From the NCBI RefSeq assembly GCF_024346395.1, contig NZ_JAGQCW010000003.1:225337-289336 (forward strand): a stretch of DNA of 64,000 nucleotides, in the 5' to 3' direction. The notes beneath the pieces were generated by a model, which searched no databases, had not been told where the DNA came from, and saw only the letters and a program-made list of their open reading frames with translations. Numbering within the stretch: the stretch's first letter is position 1; the number at the start of each line of letters is the position of its first letter. The position numbers and the translations under genes were made by a program. Source of the stretch: Cyanobium sp. AMD-g. Its GTDB lineage: Bacteria; Cyanobacteriota; Cyanobacteriia; PCC-6307; Cyanobiaceae. Positions 25,352 to 33,066 of this stretch are shown piece after piece.

Positions 25352-26302
25352 TTGAAGACCCTCCGCTTCGTCGACGGCGCCGCGATGCCGATGCTCGGCC
25401 TGGGCACCTGGAATGCCCCGCCGGGGGAGGTGGGCGCGGCGGTGACGGCGGCGCTGCAGCTGGGCTACCGCCATCTCGACTGTGCCGCCATCTACGGCAA
25501 TGAGGCGGAGATCGGCGAGGCCCTCGCTGCGGCGATCCGCTCGGGCCTGGTGCGCCGCGACGAACTCTGGATCACCTCCAAGCTCTGGAACAACGCCCAT
25601 GCCCCGGAGGACGTGGCCCCGGCCCTGGAGCGCACCCTGGCCGATCTGCAGCTCGACCACCTCGACCTCTACCTGATCCACTGGCCCGTGGCGATCCGCC
25701 CCGGCCTGCTGTTGCCGGAGGTGGCCAGCGATCTGATCCCCCTCGAGGCCCTGCCGATCGCGTCCACCTGGGCGGCGATGGAGGCGGCCGTGGAGCGGGG
25801 CCTCTGCCGCCACATCGGCGTCAGCAACTTCGGCATGGCCACCCTCCACGGCCTGCTGGGGCAGGCGCGGATCCGGCCGGCCATGAACCAGGTGGAACTG
25901 CATCCCTACCTGCAGCAGAACCAGCTGTTCGCCTACTGCGAGGCCCACGGCGTGCACCTGACGGGCTTTTCACCGCTGGGGGCCCCTGGCCTCGCCCTCC
26001 CGGTGATGGCAGCGTCCAGGCCGGTGCTGCTGGAGGACCCCACCATCACGGCGATCGCCAACCAGCGGGGCCTCACGCCGGCCCAGGTGCTGCTGCGCTG
26101 GGCCCTGCAGCGGGGCACCGCCGTGATCCCCAAGTCGGTGACCCCGGCACGGCTGGCCGAGAACCTCGCCGCCGCCGAAGGGGAGTTGGCTCCCGACGAC
26201 ATGGAGGCGATCGAGGCCCTCGACCGGAGCCATCGCTTCATCGACGGCTCCCTGTGGGTGAAGGAGGGCGGCCCCTACACCCTGGAGTCGCTCTGGGCCT
26301 GA
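25352..26302 (+). CDS. Aldo/keto reductase
   Basis: A roughly 316-residue NADPH-dependent aldo/keto reductase. Seen: MPMLGLGTWNAPPGEV, YRHLDCAAIYGNEAEIG with catalytic Asp and Tyr, the Lys in WITSKLWNN, the His in LYLIHWPV, and AVIPKSVTPARLAENL for the cofactor phosphate. All four catalytic residues (D, Y, K, H) are present. TTG 25352 is preferred as start because residues upstream overlap the previous gene; TTG 25298 is the other option. Its stop abuts that of the convergent tetR gene (TGATCA at 26300-26305). Confidence 0.88.
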   Translation: MKTLRFVDGAAMPMLGLGTWNAPPGEVGAAVTAALQLGYRHLDCAAIYGNEAEIGEALAAAIRSGLVRRDELWITSKLWNNAHAPEDVAPALERTLADLQLDHLDLYLIHWPVAIRPGLLLPEVASDLIPLEALPIASTWAAMEAAVERGLCRHIGVSNFGMATLHGLLGQARIRPAMNQVELHPYLQQNQLFAYCEAHGVHLTGFSPLGAPGLALPVMAASRPVLLEDPTITAIANQRGLTPAQVLLRWALQRGTAVIPKSVTPARLAENLAAAEGELAPDDMEAIEALDRSHRFIDGSLWVKEGGPYTLESLWA

Positions 26303-26977
26303 TCAGCCCGCCGGTCCGCCAGGCGCCAGCCGCCGCCGCAGATAGGCGATGGCCAGGTCGGAGCATTCGGCCACCAGCCGGTCGCGGCGGCCCTGCTCCT
26401 GGGTGGCGGCCAGCCACAGCAGGTGGCCGACGGTCTTGACCAGCACGTAGGCGATCAGGTGGCCCTCCTCCTCGCTGAGGTGGCTGCCCTCGGCTAAGGC
26501 TTTTTCGACGATCAGGCCGCTCCAGTCGTTGATCAGCCGGACGTCGGCCTCCTCCTCGATGGCCAGCAGCTCGGGGGTGGCGCTCTGCACATCCAGGAAG
26601 ATGGCCGGGTAGCCGGGGTGGTCGCGGAAGAAGCGATCGGTGAGGGCCACGGCGGCGGTGATCGAGTCCTCCAGGGAGAGGCCGCGGCCGTCCCCCTGGT
26701 CGAAGAAGGCCGTGAGCAGCTCGTGCAGCTGCTCGGCGTAGAGCTGGGCGAGGCTGCGCAGGATCGCCCCCTTGTCGGGGAAGAACTGGTAGAGGGAGCC
26801 GATCGGCACCCCGGCTCTGGCGGCGATGGCGTTGGTGGTGGTGCTGCCGACGCCGCCAGCCACGAACAGCTCCTCGGCCGCCGCCAGGATCCGCCGCACC
26901 CGTTCCTGGCTGCGGGCCTGGCGGGGCTGGCGGCGCAGGGGCGAGGGCTCGCTGGCGGTGGCGTTGGCGTCGGCCAT
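26303..26977 (-). CDS. TetR/AcrR family transcriptional repressor
   Basis: A roughly 224-residue TetR regulator. The N-terminal DNA-binding domain shows RVRRILAAAEELFVAGGVGSTTTNAIAARAGVPIGSLYQFFPDKGAIL (helix-turn-helix), and the C-terminal half is a variable ligand/dimer domain. Start ATG 26977 is favoured; ATG 27025 would overlap the promoter of the divergent gene. It is divergent from the coq4-like/MFS pair, with a perfect 7-bp-arm palindrome between, so it probably represses that pair and responds to a compound exported by the MFS. Confidence 0.9.
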   Translation of the reverse strand: MADANATASEPSPLRRQPRQARSQERVRRILAAAEELFVAGGVGSTTTNAIAARAGVPIGSLYQFFPDKGAILRSLAQLYAEQLHELLTAFFDQGDGRGLSLEDSITAAVALTDRFFRDHPGYPAIFLDVQSATPELLAIEEEADVRLINDWSGLIVEKALAEGSHLSEEEGHLIAYVLVKTVGHLLWLAATQEQGRRDRLVAECSDLAIAYLRRRLAPGGPAG

Positions 26978-27024
26978 AGCGGGGAGCAGCGCCTCCAGAA
27001 AACCTGAGCGATCCTCGCATCCCA

Positions 27025-27053
27025 TTGACAAAGGCGAGGGATGCTCATAATTT
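27025..27053 (+). promoter_or_regulatory. Sigma-70-type promoter of the coq4-like/MFS pair
   Basis: TTGACA (27025-27030) followed after about 16-17 bases by an AT-rich -10 (CATAATTT, 27046-27053). This is an unusually good consensus match for this G+C-rich sequence. It lies about 43 bases upstream of the coq4-like ATG at 27096 and immediately upstream of the palindrome. Confidence 0.7.
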
Positions 27054-27058
27054 CTTGG

Positions 27059-27077
27059 ACGTGAGGACTGCTCACGT
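27059..27077. promoter_or_regulatory. Probable TetR operator palindrome
   Basis: ACGTGAGGACTGCTCACGT is a perfect 7-bp inverted repeat with a 5-bp spacer. Size and symmetry fit a TetR-family operator. It sits just downstream of the -10, overlapping the expected transcription start, where binding would block the coq4-like promoter. Confidence 0.7.
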
Positions 27078-27095
27078 TCCTTCGCGCTCATCCCG

Positions 27096-27815
27096 ATGAC
27101 CACCACCGTTTTCCGCCCCAATCCCGCCCCCACCGCGGCGTCGTTCGAGGCCCCGGAGCTGCCGCCCCAGCTGTTCCGCGTCCTCGGCACCTTCGTGGCC
27201 ATGAGCGGCGGCGACACCGACCTCGAGCTGGTGGGGGCCCTGGCTGAGGCCCTGCTGGAGACGCCCTCCTATGCCCTGATGGCCGAGCAACTGCGCCGCG
27301 ATCCGGCCTGCGCCGCGCTGATCGAGGCGCGCTGGATCCCACCGGCCCACGACCTGGAGCAGCTGGCCGCCCTGCCGGAGGGCAGCCTCGGCCAGGCCTA
27401 CGCCGCATCGCTGGCACGGCTGGGCTACGACCCCAACCTGCACGCCGGCATGGAGCCCGGAAGTGATGCGGCCTATGTGGAGCTGCGGCTCAGCCAGACC
27501 CACGACCTCTGGCACGTGATCACCGGCTTCGACACCACGGTGACGGGCGAAATCGGCCTGCAGGCCTTCCATCTCACCCAGTTCCCCTACCCCCTGGGGG
27601 CCGTGCTCACGGCCCAGGCCCTGGTGTCGGCCACCCTCGGGGGCCCCGAGCTGCTGCCGGAGCTGGTGGAGACGATCCGCACCGGGCTGCAGATGGGCCT
27701 GGAGGCCAGGCCCCTGTTCGCCCAGCGCTGGGAGGAGGGCTGGGAGCGGCCGCTGGCGGAGTGGCGCGAGGCGCTGCAGCTGCGGCCTTTCGCCGAGCGG
27801 GTGGGGCAGCTGTGA
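27096..27815 (+). CDS. Coq4 family protein
   Basis: A 239-residue Coq4-like protein. The family's zinc-binding HDxxH-type motif is present as THDLWHVITGFDT (about 131-143), with TEIGLQAFHL-like sequence after it (GEIGLQAFHLTQFPYPLG). In other organisms Coq4 acts in ubiquinone synthesis, in removal of the ring C1 carboxyl group. Cyanobacteria make plastoquinone instead, so a role on another quinone or lipid-like phenolic is possible. It is translationally coupled to the MFS exporter (GTGA overlap) and controlled by the divergent TetR. Confidence 0.85.
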   Translation: MTTTVFRPNPAPTAASFEAPELPPQLFRVLGTFVAMSGGDTDLELVGALAEALLETPSYALMAEQLRRDPACAALIEARWIPPAHDLEQLAALPEGSLGQAYAASLARLGYDPNLHAGMEPGSDAAYVELRLSQTHDLWHVITGFDTTVTGEIGLQAFHLTQFPYPLGAVLTAQALVSATLGGPELLPELVETIRTGLQMGLEARPLFAQRWEEGWERPLAEWREALQLRPFAERVGQL

Positions 27816-29032
27816 GCGGCAAGGCTGTTAGCGCCAAGGCAGTGGGCGGATCCCTGCTGCGGCGGCCGGGCTTCCGCTGGCTCTGGCTGGGCCAGACCCT
27901 CCTGTTCGCCGGCGTCCAGTTCTGGTTCGTCGCCGTCACCTGGCTGATGCTGCAGCGCACGGGCTCGGGCACCTCCCTGGCCCTGGTGCTGATGGCGGCG
28001 GCCCTGCCCCGGGGGCTGCTGCTGCTGCTGGGCGGCGTCCTGAGTGATCGCCATCCGCCCCGGACGATGGCGGTGCGGGCCGGAACGATCCTGGCAACGG
28101 CCACCGGGGTGCTCACCCTGCTGGCCAGCCGCGACGCCCTCGACCTGGGCCCGGTGCTGGTGCTGGCGGCCGTGTTCGGGGCGGCGGAGGCCTGCCTCTA
28201 CCCCGCTGCGATGGCCCTGCTGCCCCGCCTGCTGGAGGACCGCCATCTCGGCCGGGCCCACGCCTGGCTCCAGGGCAGCGAGCAGATCAGCAACGTGGCC
28301 GGCCCCGCCCTGGCGGGCCTGTCCCTCGCTGTGGCCGGGGCGACGGCGGCCCTGGCCTTCGACACCGTTCTGCTGCTGCTGGCCGTGGGCTGCTTCGTGC
28401 AGGTGCGGCCCCGCTTGGCCGCGGCGGAAACGGCCCCGAAAGGGGGCCTGGGGCAGGGCCTGCGGGAGGGGATCGCCTTCGCCTGGGGCCACGGGGCGAT
28501 CCGCACGGGCCTGGCGCTGATCGCCATGATCAACCTGGCCGTGCTGGGCCCGGTGGTGATCGGCGTGGTGGAGCTGGTGACGCTGCGCTTCGGTGGTGGC
28601 GCCGCCAGCTACGGCTGGCTCCAGGCCGCCTACGGCGTGGGCGCCCTGGTGGGGGTCTGGTGGGCCGGCCGCTTCGGCGCCATCGCCCATCCGGGGGGCG
28701 CGCTGGGCTGGCTGTCGGCCGGGCTGGGGGCGGGCCTGCTGGGGCTGGCGGTGGCCGGCCAGTGGTGGACGGCGGCCGCCCTGCTGGCGGCGATGGGGAT
28801 CGGCGGCGGCCTGGTGGGGGTGCTGGCCACGGCCTGGCTGCAGCGGGAGACCCCGGCACCCCTGCAGGGCCGGGTGATGGCCCTGGCCATGCTGGCCGGC
28901 GTCGCCTTCGATCCACTGTCTCAGGCCCTCTCGGGGGTTCTGATCGACATCTCCCTGCAGGGGCTGTTCGTGATTGCCGGGGGGAGCCTGCTGCTCACCG
29001 TGCCGTTTGCCCTGGGTAGTGCCAGGGGATGA
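27812..29032 (+). CDS. MFS exporter (EntS/MFS_3-like)
   Basis: A roughly 406-residue twelve-helix MFS transporter. Seen: FRWLWLGQTLLFAGVQFWFVAVTWLML at helix 1, LGGVLSDRHPPRTMAV as the loop 2-3 motif, and AWLQGSEQISNVAGPALAG in helix 5. It resembles multidrug/siderophore exporters. GTG 27812 overlaps the upstream TGA. With the TetR repressor next door it probably exports the inducing compound. It is the last high-G+C gene before the low-G+C island. Confidence 0.85.
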   Translation: MSGKAVSAKAVGGSLLRRPGFRWLWLGQTLLFAGVQFWFVAVTWLMLQRTGSGTSLALVLMAAALPRGLLLLLGGVLSDRHPPRTMAVRAGTILATATGVLTLLASRDALDLGPVLVLAAVFGAAEACLYPAAMALLPRLLEDRHLGRAHAWLQGSEQISNVAGPALAGLSLAVAGATAALAFDTVLLLLAVGCFVQVRPRLAAAETAPKGGLGQGLREGIAFAWGHGAIRTGLALIAMINLAVLGPVVIGVVELVTLRFGGGAASYGWLQAAYGVGALVGVWWAGRFGAIAHPGGALGWLSAGLGAGLLGLAVAGQWWTAAALLAAMGIGGGLVGVLATAWLQRETPAPLQGRVMALAMLAGVAFDPLSQALSGVLIDISLQGLFVIAGGSLLLTVPFALGSARG

Positions 29033-29365
29033 GCGGGCTGGATCTCTTTGCGGGACTTGAACTGCTCAAGGTGGACGGGAGGGCAAGACTTGCGTATCGG
29101 CTGCTACAGGTGGTTATCGGTCCCGTGATCCATTGCTAGAAAGCGGTCGTTGCTCTCACAAGGCTGTGCAGAGAAAGGGGTTTCCGGAAATTCATGGCCG
29201 CTACTCAAGTGCTTCCCGGCAAGAGAGCAAATCGGAGGAGTGGTTCTGGGAACCGTGACATGACTGATTAGACCGTCTATGCTGTGTTTTTGTAACTGAT
29301 TATTACGCAGTCCGTTAATCGCCCTTCAAGGCAACTCCGTGAATCCTGATTGACAGACATCTGGC
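29033..29365. other. Intergenic left border of the low-G+C island
   Basis: 333 bases without a convincing gene. Base composition falls across this stretch from the G+C-rich MFS gene to the island. I looked for a tRNA, integrase remnant or obvious direct repeat here and saw none. An AT-rich segment (TGTTTTTGTAACTGATTATTACG, about 29285-29307, written here only as a landmark of promoter-like DNA) precedes the first island gene. Confidence 0.5.
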
Positions 29366-30418
29366 ATGGTATTCCAACTCCGAAGAAAGAAACCATTTCT
29401 GATTGAGACGAGCGGTCTTGGTTCAATACTCTTTCCACCGTTCTTGGCCCGAACACTAATTGCTTTTGAGAAGGCCCTGGTCAACGGAGAGCACAATCCG
29501 GAGGAGTTCGTCAGGCGCTTTTGCGCAGATCAAGGACGCAAGCCCTGCCACAATGAAGTGGATATTGACTTGCAGTATGAGAACGGCTCGCCACTCGATA
29601 TAAATGAAGCTAGCGCAGAAGATATACTTGTCATCGCTGGCGAGTACTTGCGAGTCAATGAGGCAGAAATGGCGTGGTATGCCTCGGGAGATGCCATCGA
29701 AACTTCAGAGCCCGATAAGTGGCAGCCAGCTCAGAGAGTAAAGCGCAGATCGAGCGAGAGCGATGTTGAATACCTTAGTCGACTGGCTCAAGAATGCATC
29801 AATCAATCTGCTGCGTCATGGAAGCGAATAAGCGAATCATTTAAGTCACTTACGGATATTGGCAAAATCGGCAAATTCGCATTGGCAGACTTTAACGCTA
29901 CTTTGAGTGCAAATCGAATTAAAGCCATAGTTAATGCTCCCGCTATCCAGTTTAGAAACGTGGCGCCTATCCCAGACATTCCAAAGAATTTAGGTCCTCA
30001 AGCCAATGACACCATAAAGAATAGCCTTGAGGAGTTGATTGGTGAAGTCCAAAAGGTGTCAAGCTTGATCGCTGAGCAGTGTGAAGCTGTACGGAATCAA
30101 AGTATACAAACCGATCTTCTCATTGAAGCTTCAAATGAATCCTCGTTGAATGCGGCTGAAAGTCTGAACAAAGCAGACGCTAACTTGAAATGGGCAAAGA
30201 GAGGGGTCTTCTTGGCTTCCTTTCTAAGTCTACTCTCCCTGCTGCACTCTGTACACACTGCACACGAGCAAGGCTTGGACGACACAACACGCGCCAGGGA
30301 GTCTGCTCGTTTGATGAGCATTGCTTCTTCTTCCCAAGACGCATTGGCTTCTATAAGAAAGTCTATTGACTTGATCAGCAATCAAATCAAGTTGTGGCCT
30401 GTCAAGATTATAAAGTAA
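29366..30418 (+). CDS. Island protein with coiled-coil region and C-terminal membrane helix
   Basis: A 350-residue protein that I do not recognise. The first third is mixed and soluble (ETSGLGSILFPPFLARTLIAFEK). Residues about 205-275 are heptad-like and Ser/Ala/Asn-rich, suggesting a coiled coil. A hydrophobic segment (GVFLASFLSLLSLLHSV, about 280-296) is likely membrane-spanning and is followed by a charged helical tail. Codon use and G+C content differ clearly from genes on either side of the island. It is 133 bases upstream of the ADP-ribosyltransferase-like gene in the same orientation, so membership in the same module is possible but not shown. Confidence 0.6.
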   Translation: MVFQLRRKKPFLIETSGLGSILFPPFLARTLIAFEKALVNGEHNPEEFVRRFCADQGRKPCHNEVDIDLQYENGSPLDINEASAEDILVIAGEYLRVNEAEMAWYASGDAIETSEPDKWQPAQRVKRRSSESDVEYLSRLAQECINQSAASWKRISESFKSLTDIGKIGKFALADFNATLSANRIKAIVNAPAIQFRNVAPIPDIPKNLGPQANDTIKNSLEELIGEVQKVSSLIAEQCEAVRNQSIQTDLLIEASNESSLNAAESLNKADANLKWAKRGVFLASFLSLLSLLHSVHTAHEQGLDDTTRARESARLMSIASSSQDALASIRKSIDLISNQIKLWPVKIIK

Positions 30419-30551
30419 TGCCTATAAAGACAAGTTCATTACTAAGCGGCCAAGCATCATCATTCACCCGACCCAGTTATTGCATTAGGTCTTCAAGCAG
30501 CAGGACCTGCGCGCGGTTGATGAAGAGGGTTGGGAATTCGATCAGACACTA

Positions 30552-31229
30552 ATGGCTAATCCACATTTAGAGCTAGTTGATTTGCTCCCGATCAGAACCT
30601 CGTTTTCAAACTCGGCGATATCCCAAGCGCTCGTGGAACAAGGCGTCAGCGAGCTCATACCATCAAAAGTTCACGCGTCTTATGAAGCATTGCTAAACCA
30701 AATCATTAGCGATGAAGGCTTAGGTGCTACTACTAGAGCAGTCGAAGAAGCACTAAAGTCTTCCGTTGTTTATAAAGAGTGGCAGAGATTAATGCCCTGT
30801 CTAAGAGATGTACCTCTGATTAGAGCTTATCGAAGGCAGGGAACCGAAATTGATCTTTCTGGTGTAAATCAAGAAGTGCTATGCAATGGTGGCTTTCTTC
30901 GGGCAGGTCAAATCCTCTTTAGCGGAGGAGCCTTCGCCTCAGAAGAGGTGGAGATCACAAATGGCCCAATGTCCACGACAATGCATCCAAGTGTCGCTCG
31001 CTGGCACGCGAAAAAGGTGAATGGCCAAATTGCAATACTCAAAATCGCAGCTTCTCACTCTGTTCTTGGATTCGTGTATAGAGTGACGGGGAACCAGATG
31101 TTCAAGCATGAATATGAGATTCTGCTGCAGAACAACTTGCGGCTCGTGCAGACGTCAATCTGCTGTGTCGGCGAATTTCAAGTCAGATCATATGATGTTC
31201 ACCCATATACTGCCGAAACGCCAAATTAA
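30552..31229 (+). CDS. ADP-ribosyltransferase-like protein
   Basis: A 225-residue protein. The C-terminal half reads like the R-S-E class of ADP-ribosyltransferases: a strand GQILFSGGAF (119-128) at the usual Arg position, MSTTMHPSVARWHA (140-153) as the STS motif and following helix, and HEYEILLQNNLRLV (186-199) as the catalytic ExE loop. The motif order and spacing fit, but the catalytic Arg is not obvious: the strand has Ser where xYRG is expected. The N-terminal 90 residues are helical with no known domain. The frame is open without a canonical start for 20 more codons upstream. Lower G+C than the chromosome; followed 112 bases later by the helical-repeat gene. A toxin, effector or defence function is inferred. 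Confidence 0.55.
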   Translation: MANPHLELVDLLPIRTSFSNSAISQALVEQGVSELIPSKVHASYEALLNQIISDEGLGATTRAVEEALKSSVVYKEWQRLMPCLRDVPLIRAYRRQGTEIDLSGVNQEVLCNGGFLRAGQILFSGGAFASEEVEITNGPMSTTMHPSVARWHAKKVNGQIAILKIAASHSVLGFVYRVTGNQMFKHEYEILLQNNLRLVQTSICCVGEFQVRSYDVHPYTAETPN

Positions 31230-31341
31230 GAAGACGGGATTCCAAGGTGCCTCCTATGCCGTCGCCTCAGCCCACTTCTGATTTGGAGTGGTGTGCCAAA
31301 GTGCTATCCGCAAACAAGTAGTCTTCCATGGAGATTCCCAA

Positions 31342-33066
31342 GTGAATGCCAAGCCCTCTCTTCACGAGCGACTAGAAGATGCAGATCAGCGTGGTGGCTT
31401 AATCCCCTTTCTTCTTTTGCTTGATAAGGGTATCCGAAACAGGGAAGTCGTCCCAGTCTTGAGCGAGTTGAACAACTCAGGGAAAGTATCGTTGGCTTCA
31501 GAGCATAATCTGACCGCTTTGCAGGGATTGGATCGTAACGAGTTTTGGTCAGTTGTACATATCTTTAACCAGGTGATCCCAGAACTTGATTGTTCGTTTA
31601 GAGATGTACTGAGGTTGGTCCACACTCTTGTGAGTAAGGCTGGAATTGACGGCGCGGCAGGCAAGCCAAACATTTCACTGGTTAAATGGTGTAACGCTAA
31701 TCCGGGTAAGGCTCAACTGATTGTTGAGGGTGCTATGTCTCTTGACCAGCTATGCCTATCACATTGTGTCTTTGCGATCCAAGGTCTTGGGAGTATAGAA
31801 CTAGCGTTCGAATTGGTGGGGCACTCAGATAAGGCTGTTGTAGCAGCGGGTCTGCGCTCTCTAGGAATGCTTGATCTGGACAGTGAAGAATCCGCTAGGC
31901 GAGTCGTTGACGAATGCTGCCAAGCTATTGCTAATGAGAACGATAGGGATGTAAGATCTTCTGCAATCGAGACGGCTTTTTGTGCTTGGCAAAAGTCTAT
32001 TTCGTTGGGGCCATATCTTCAGCAGGAGTTTGTTGGAGCCATTATCAACGCAAATGTGGATGGAGAGCTGGTTCAATTAGTAGCTAATCTCTTGTCGCAT
32101 CCTAAAGGCTTTTCGGCTGAGAGCATCGATATAATCCTGGAGGCTCTCACTGGAGACATTTCAAACCCACAGGCATCTCTTCATTGGCTTGATGCCGCCT
32201 TGCATTCAAAAGATATTGATTGGAGTCTGACGAGAATTATTGATATCTTTACTGCCCAAATCCCGAGGCTCGAAGGTTCAATTGGGCCGATTCAACTTGC
32301 CAATTTCTGTCAGTGGATATGGGAAGACCCTGAAAAAGCAGCTCAACTCTTTTCAAAATGGCTCATTAGGGGACAACTTGAACTGTGTAGATTCCTTACT
32401 TGTATGGTTGATGAATGTGGCGAGAAAAGCATGGTTGTGGAGCTTTCGAGAGCCAGCTTGCCAAATGATCTGAACGATCAAGCCTTTTTGGCGCGGAAGT
32501 GTGTTGGTTTCCTTTGCCATCATCCAGTCACCGCCGTTTCCATTCTCTTGAGTATCGTAAAGTATGGCAAGAAGATGGCGCGAGACGAAGCAGAGGAACT
32601 GATCTATGATCCTCTACTTCTTTGCTACAGTGTTTCTCTCCGAAGTTTCCTTGGTGAGCAAGGAAAAAATCCGTCTAAGAGGATCTCAAGTTGTATTGAG
32701 CGCCTACTAAAAAGGCACGACGATTATCTGGAAGGTCTTAAGAAGGCGGAACACTTGGTCGAACTACGCCCCACTATTGAGCAGCGACGTGCCGCAGCGA
32801 TTAAGGATCGTGAGTTAAATATGGATATTCAGAAACAAGCGTATGAGAGATCAGTGCTATTCCATTCGACTTCTCATAAGACTCTCCTTTACGGAAGGCA
32901 AAGCTTTTTCTTGGTACACGGGGACGATGGCAGTAAAGTTCCCACAGTAATGCCATTATCGGAGTCTACATTTGGCGCCGAACTGCCGCGCTTGCACATA
33001 CTAAACCCTGTGGGCTTTAGGGAGATGATCACGCTTCTTCGGATTGAGCCGAAGATTATGCCATGA
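31342..33066 (+). CDS. Large helical-repeat protein of the island
   Basis: A 574-residue, almost wholly alpha-helical protein with recurring paired helices (for example SIELAFELVGHSDKAVVAAGLRSLG, about 150-174), suggestive of HEAT/ARM-like repeats that make a binding scaffold. No catalytic motif was recognised. GTG 31342 is chosen because a GGAG ribosome site lies 8 bases upstream; an in-frame GTG at 31288 is less likely. The C-terminus (LLYGRQSFFLVHGDDGSKVP) looks like a small beta domain. Its stop overlaps the next ATG (ATGA), so the two products are made together and may form a complex. Confidence 0.65.
   Translation: MNAKPSLHERLEDADQRGGLIPFLLLLDKGIRNREVVPVLSELNNSGKVSLASEHNLTALQGLDRNEFWSVVHIFNQVIPELDCSFRDVLRLVHTLVSKAGIDGAAGKPNISLVKWCNANPGKAQLIVEGAMSLDQLCLSHCVFAIQGLGSIELAFELVGHSDKAVVAAGLRSLGMLDLDSEESARRVVDECCQAIANENDRDVRSSAIETAFCAWQKSISLGPYLQQEFVGAIINANVDGELVQLVANLLSHPKGFSAESIDIILEALTGDISNPQASLHWLDAALHSKDIDWSLTRIIDIFTAQIPRLEGSIGPIQLANFCQWIWEDPEKAAQLFSKWLIRGQLELCRFLTCMVDECGEKSMVVELSRASLPNDLNDQAFLARKCVGFLCHHPVTAVSILLSIVKYGKKMARDEAEELIYDPLLLCYSVSLRSFLGEQGKNPSKRISSCIERLLKRHDDYLEGLKKAEHLVELRPTIEQRRAAAIKDRELNMDIQKQAYERSVLFHSTSHKTLLYGRQSFFLVHGDDGSKVPTVMPLSESTFGAELPRLHILNPVGFREMITLLRIEPKIMP

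Noticed and set aside
29033..29365. Search for a tRNA or attachment site as the entry point of the island
   Set aside because: No cloverleaf and no direct repeat pair with the 35.9-kb border could be recognised by eye.
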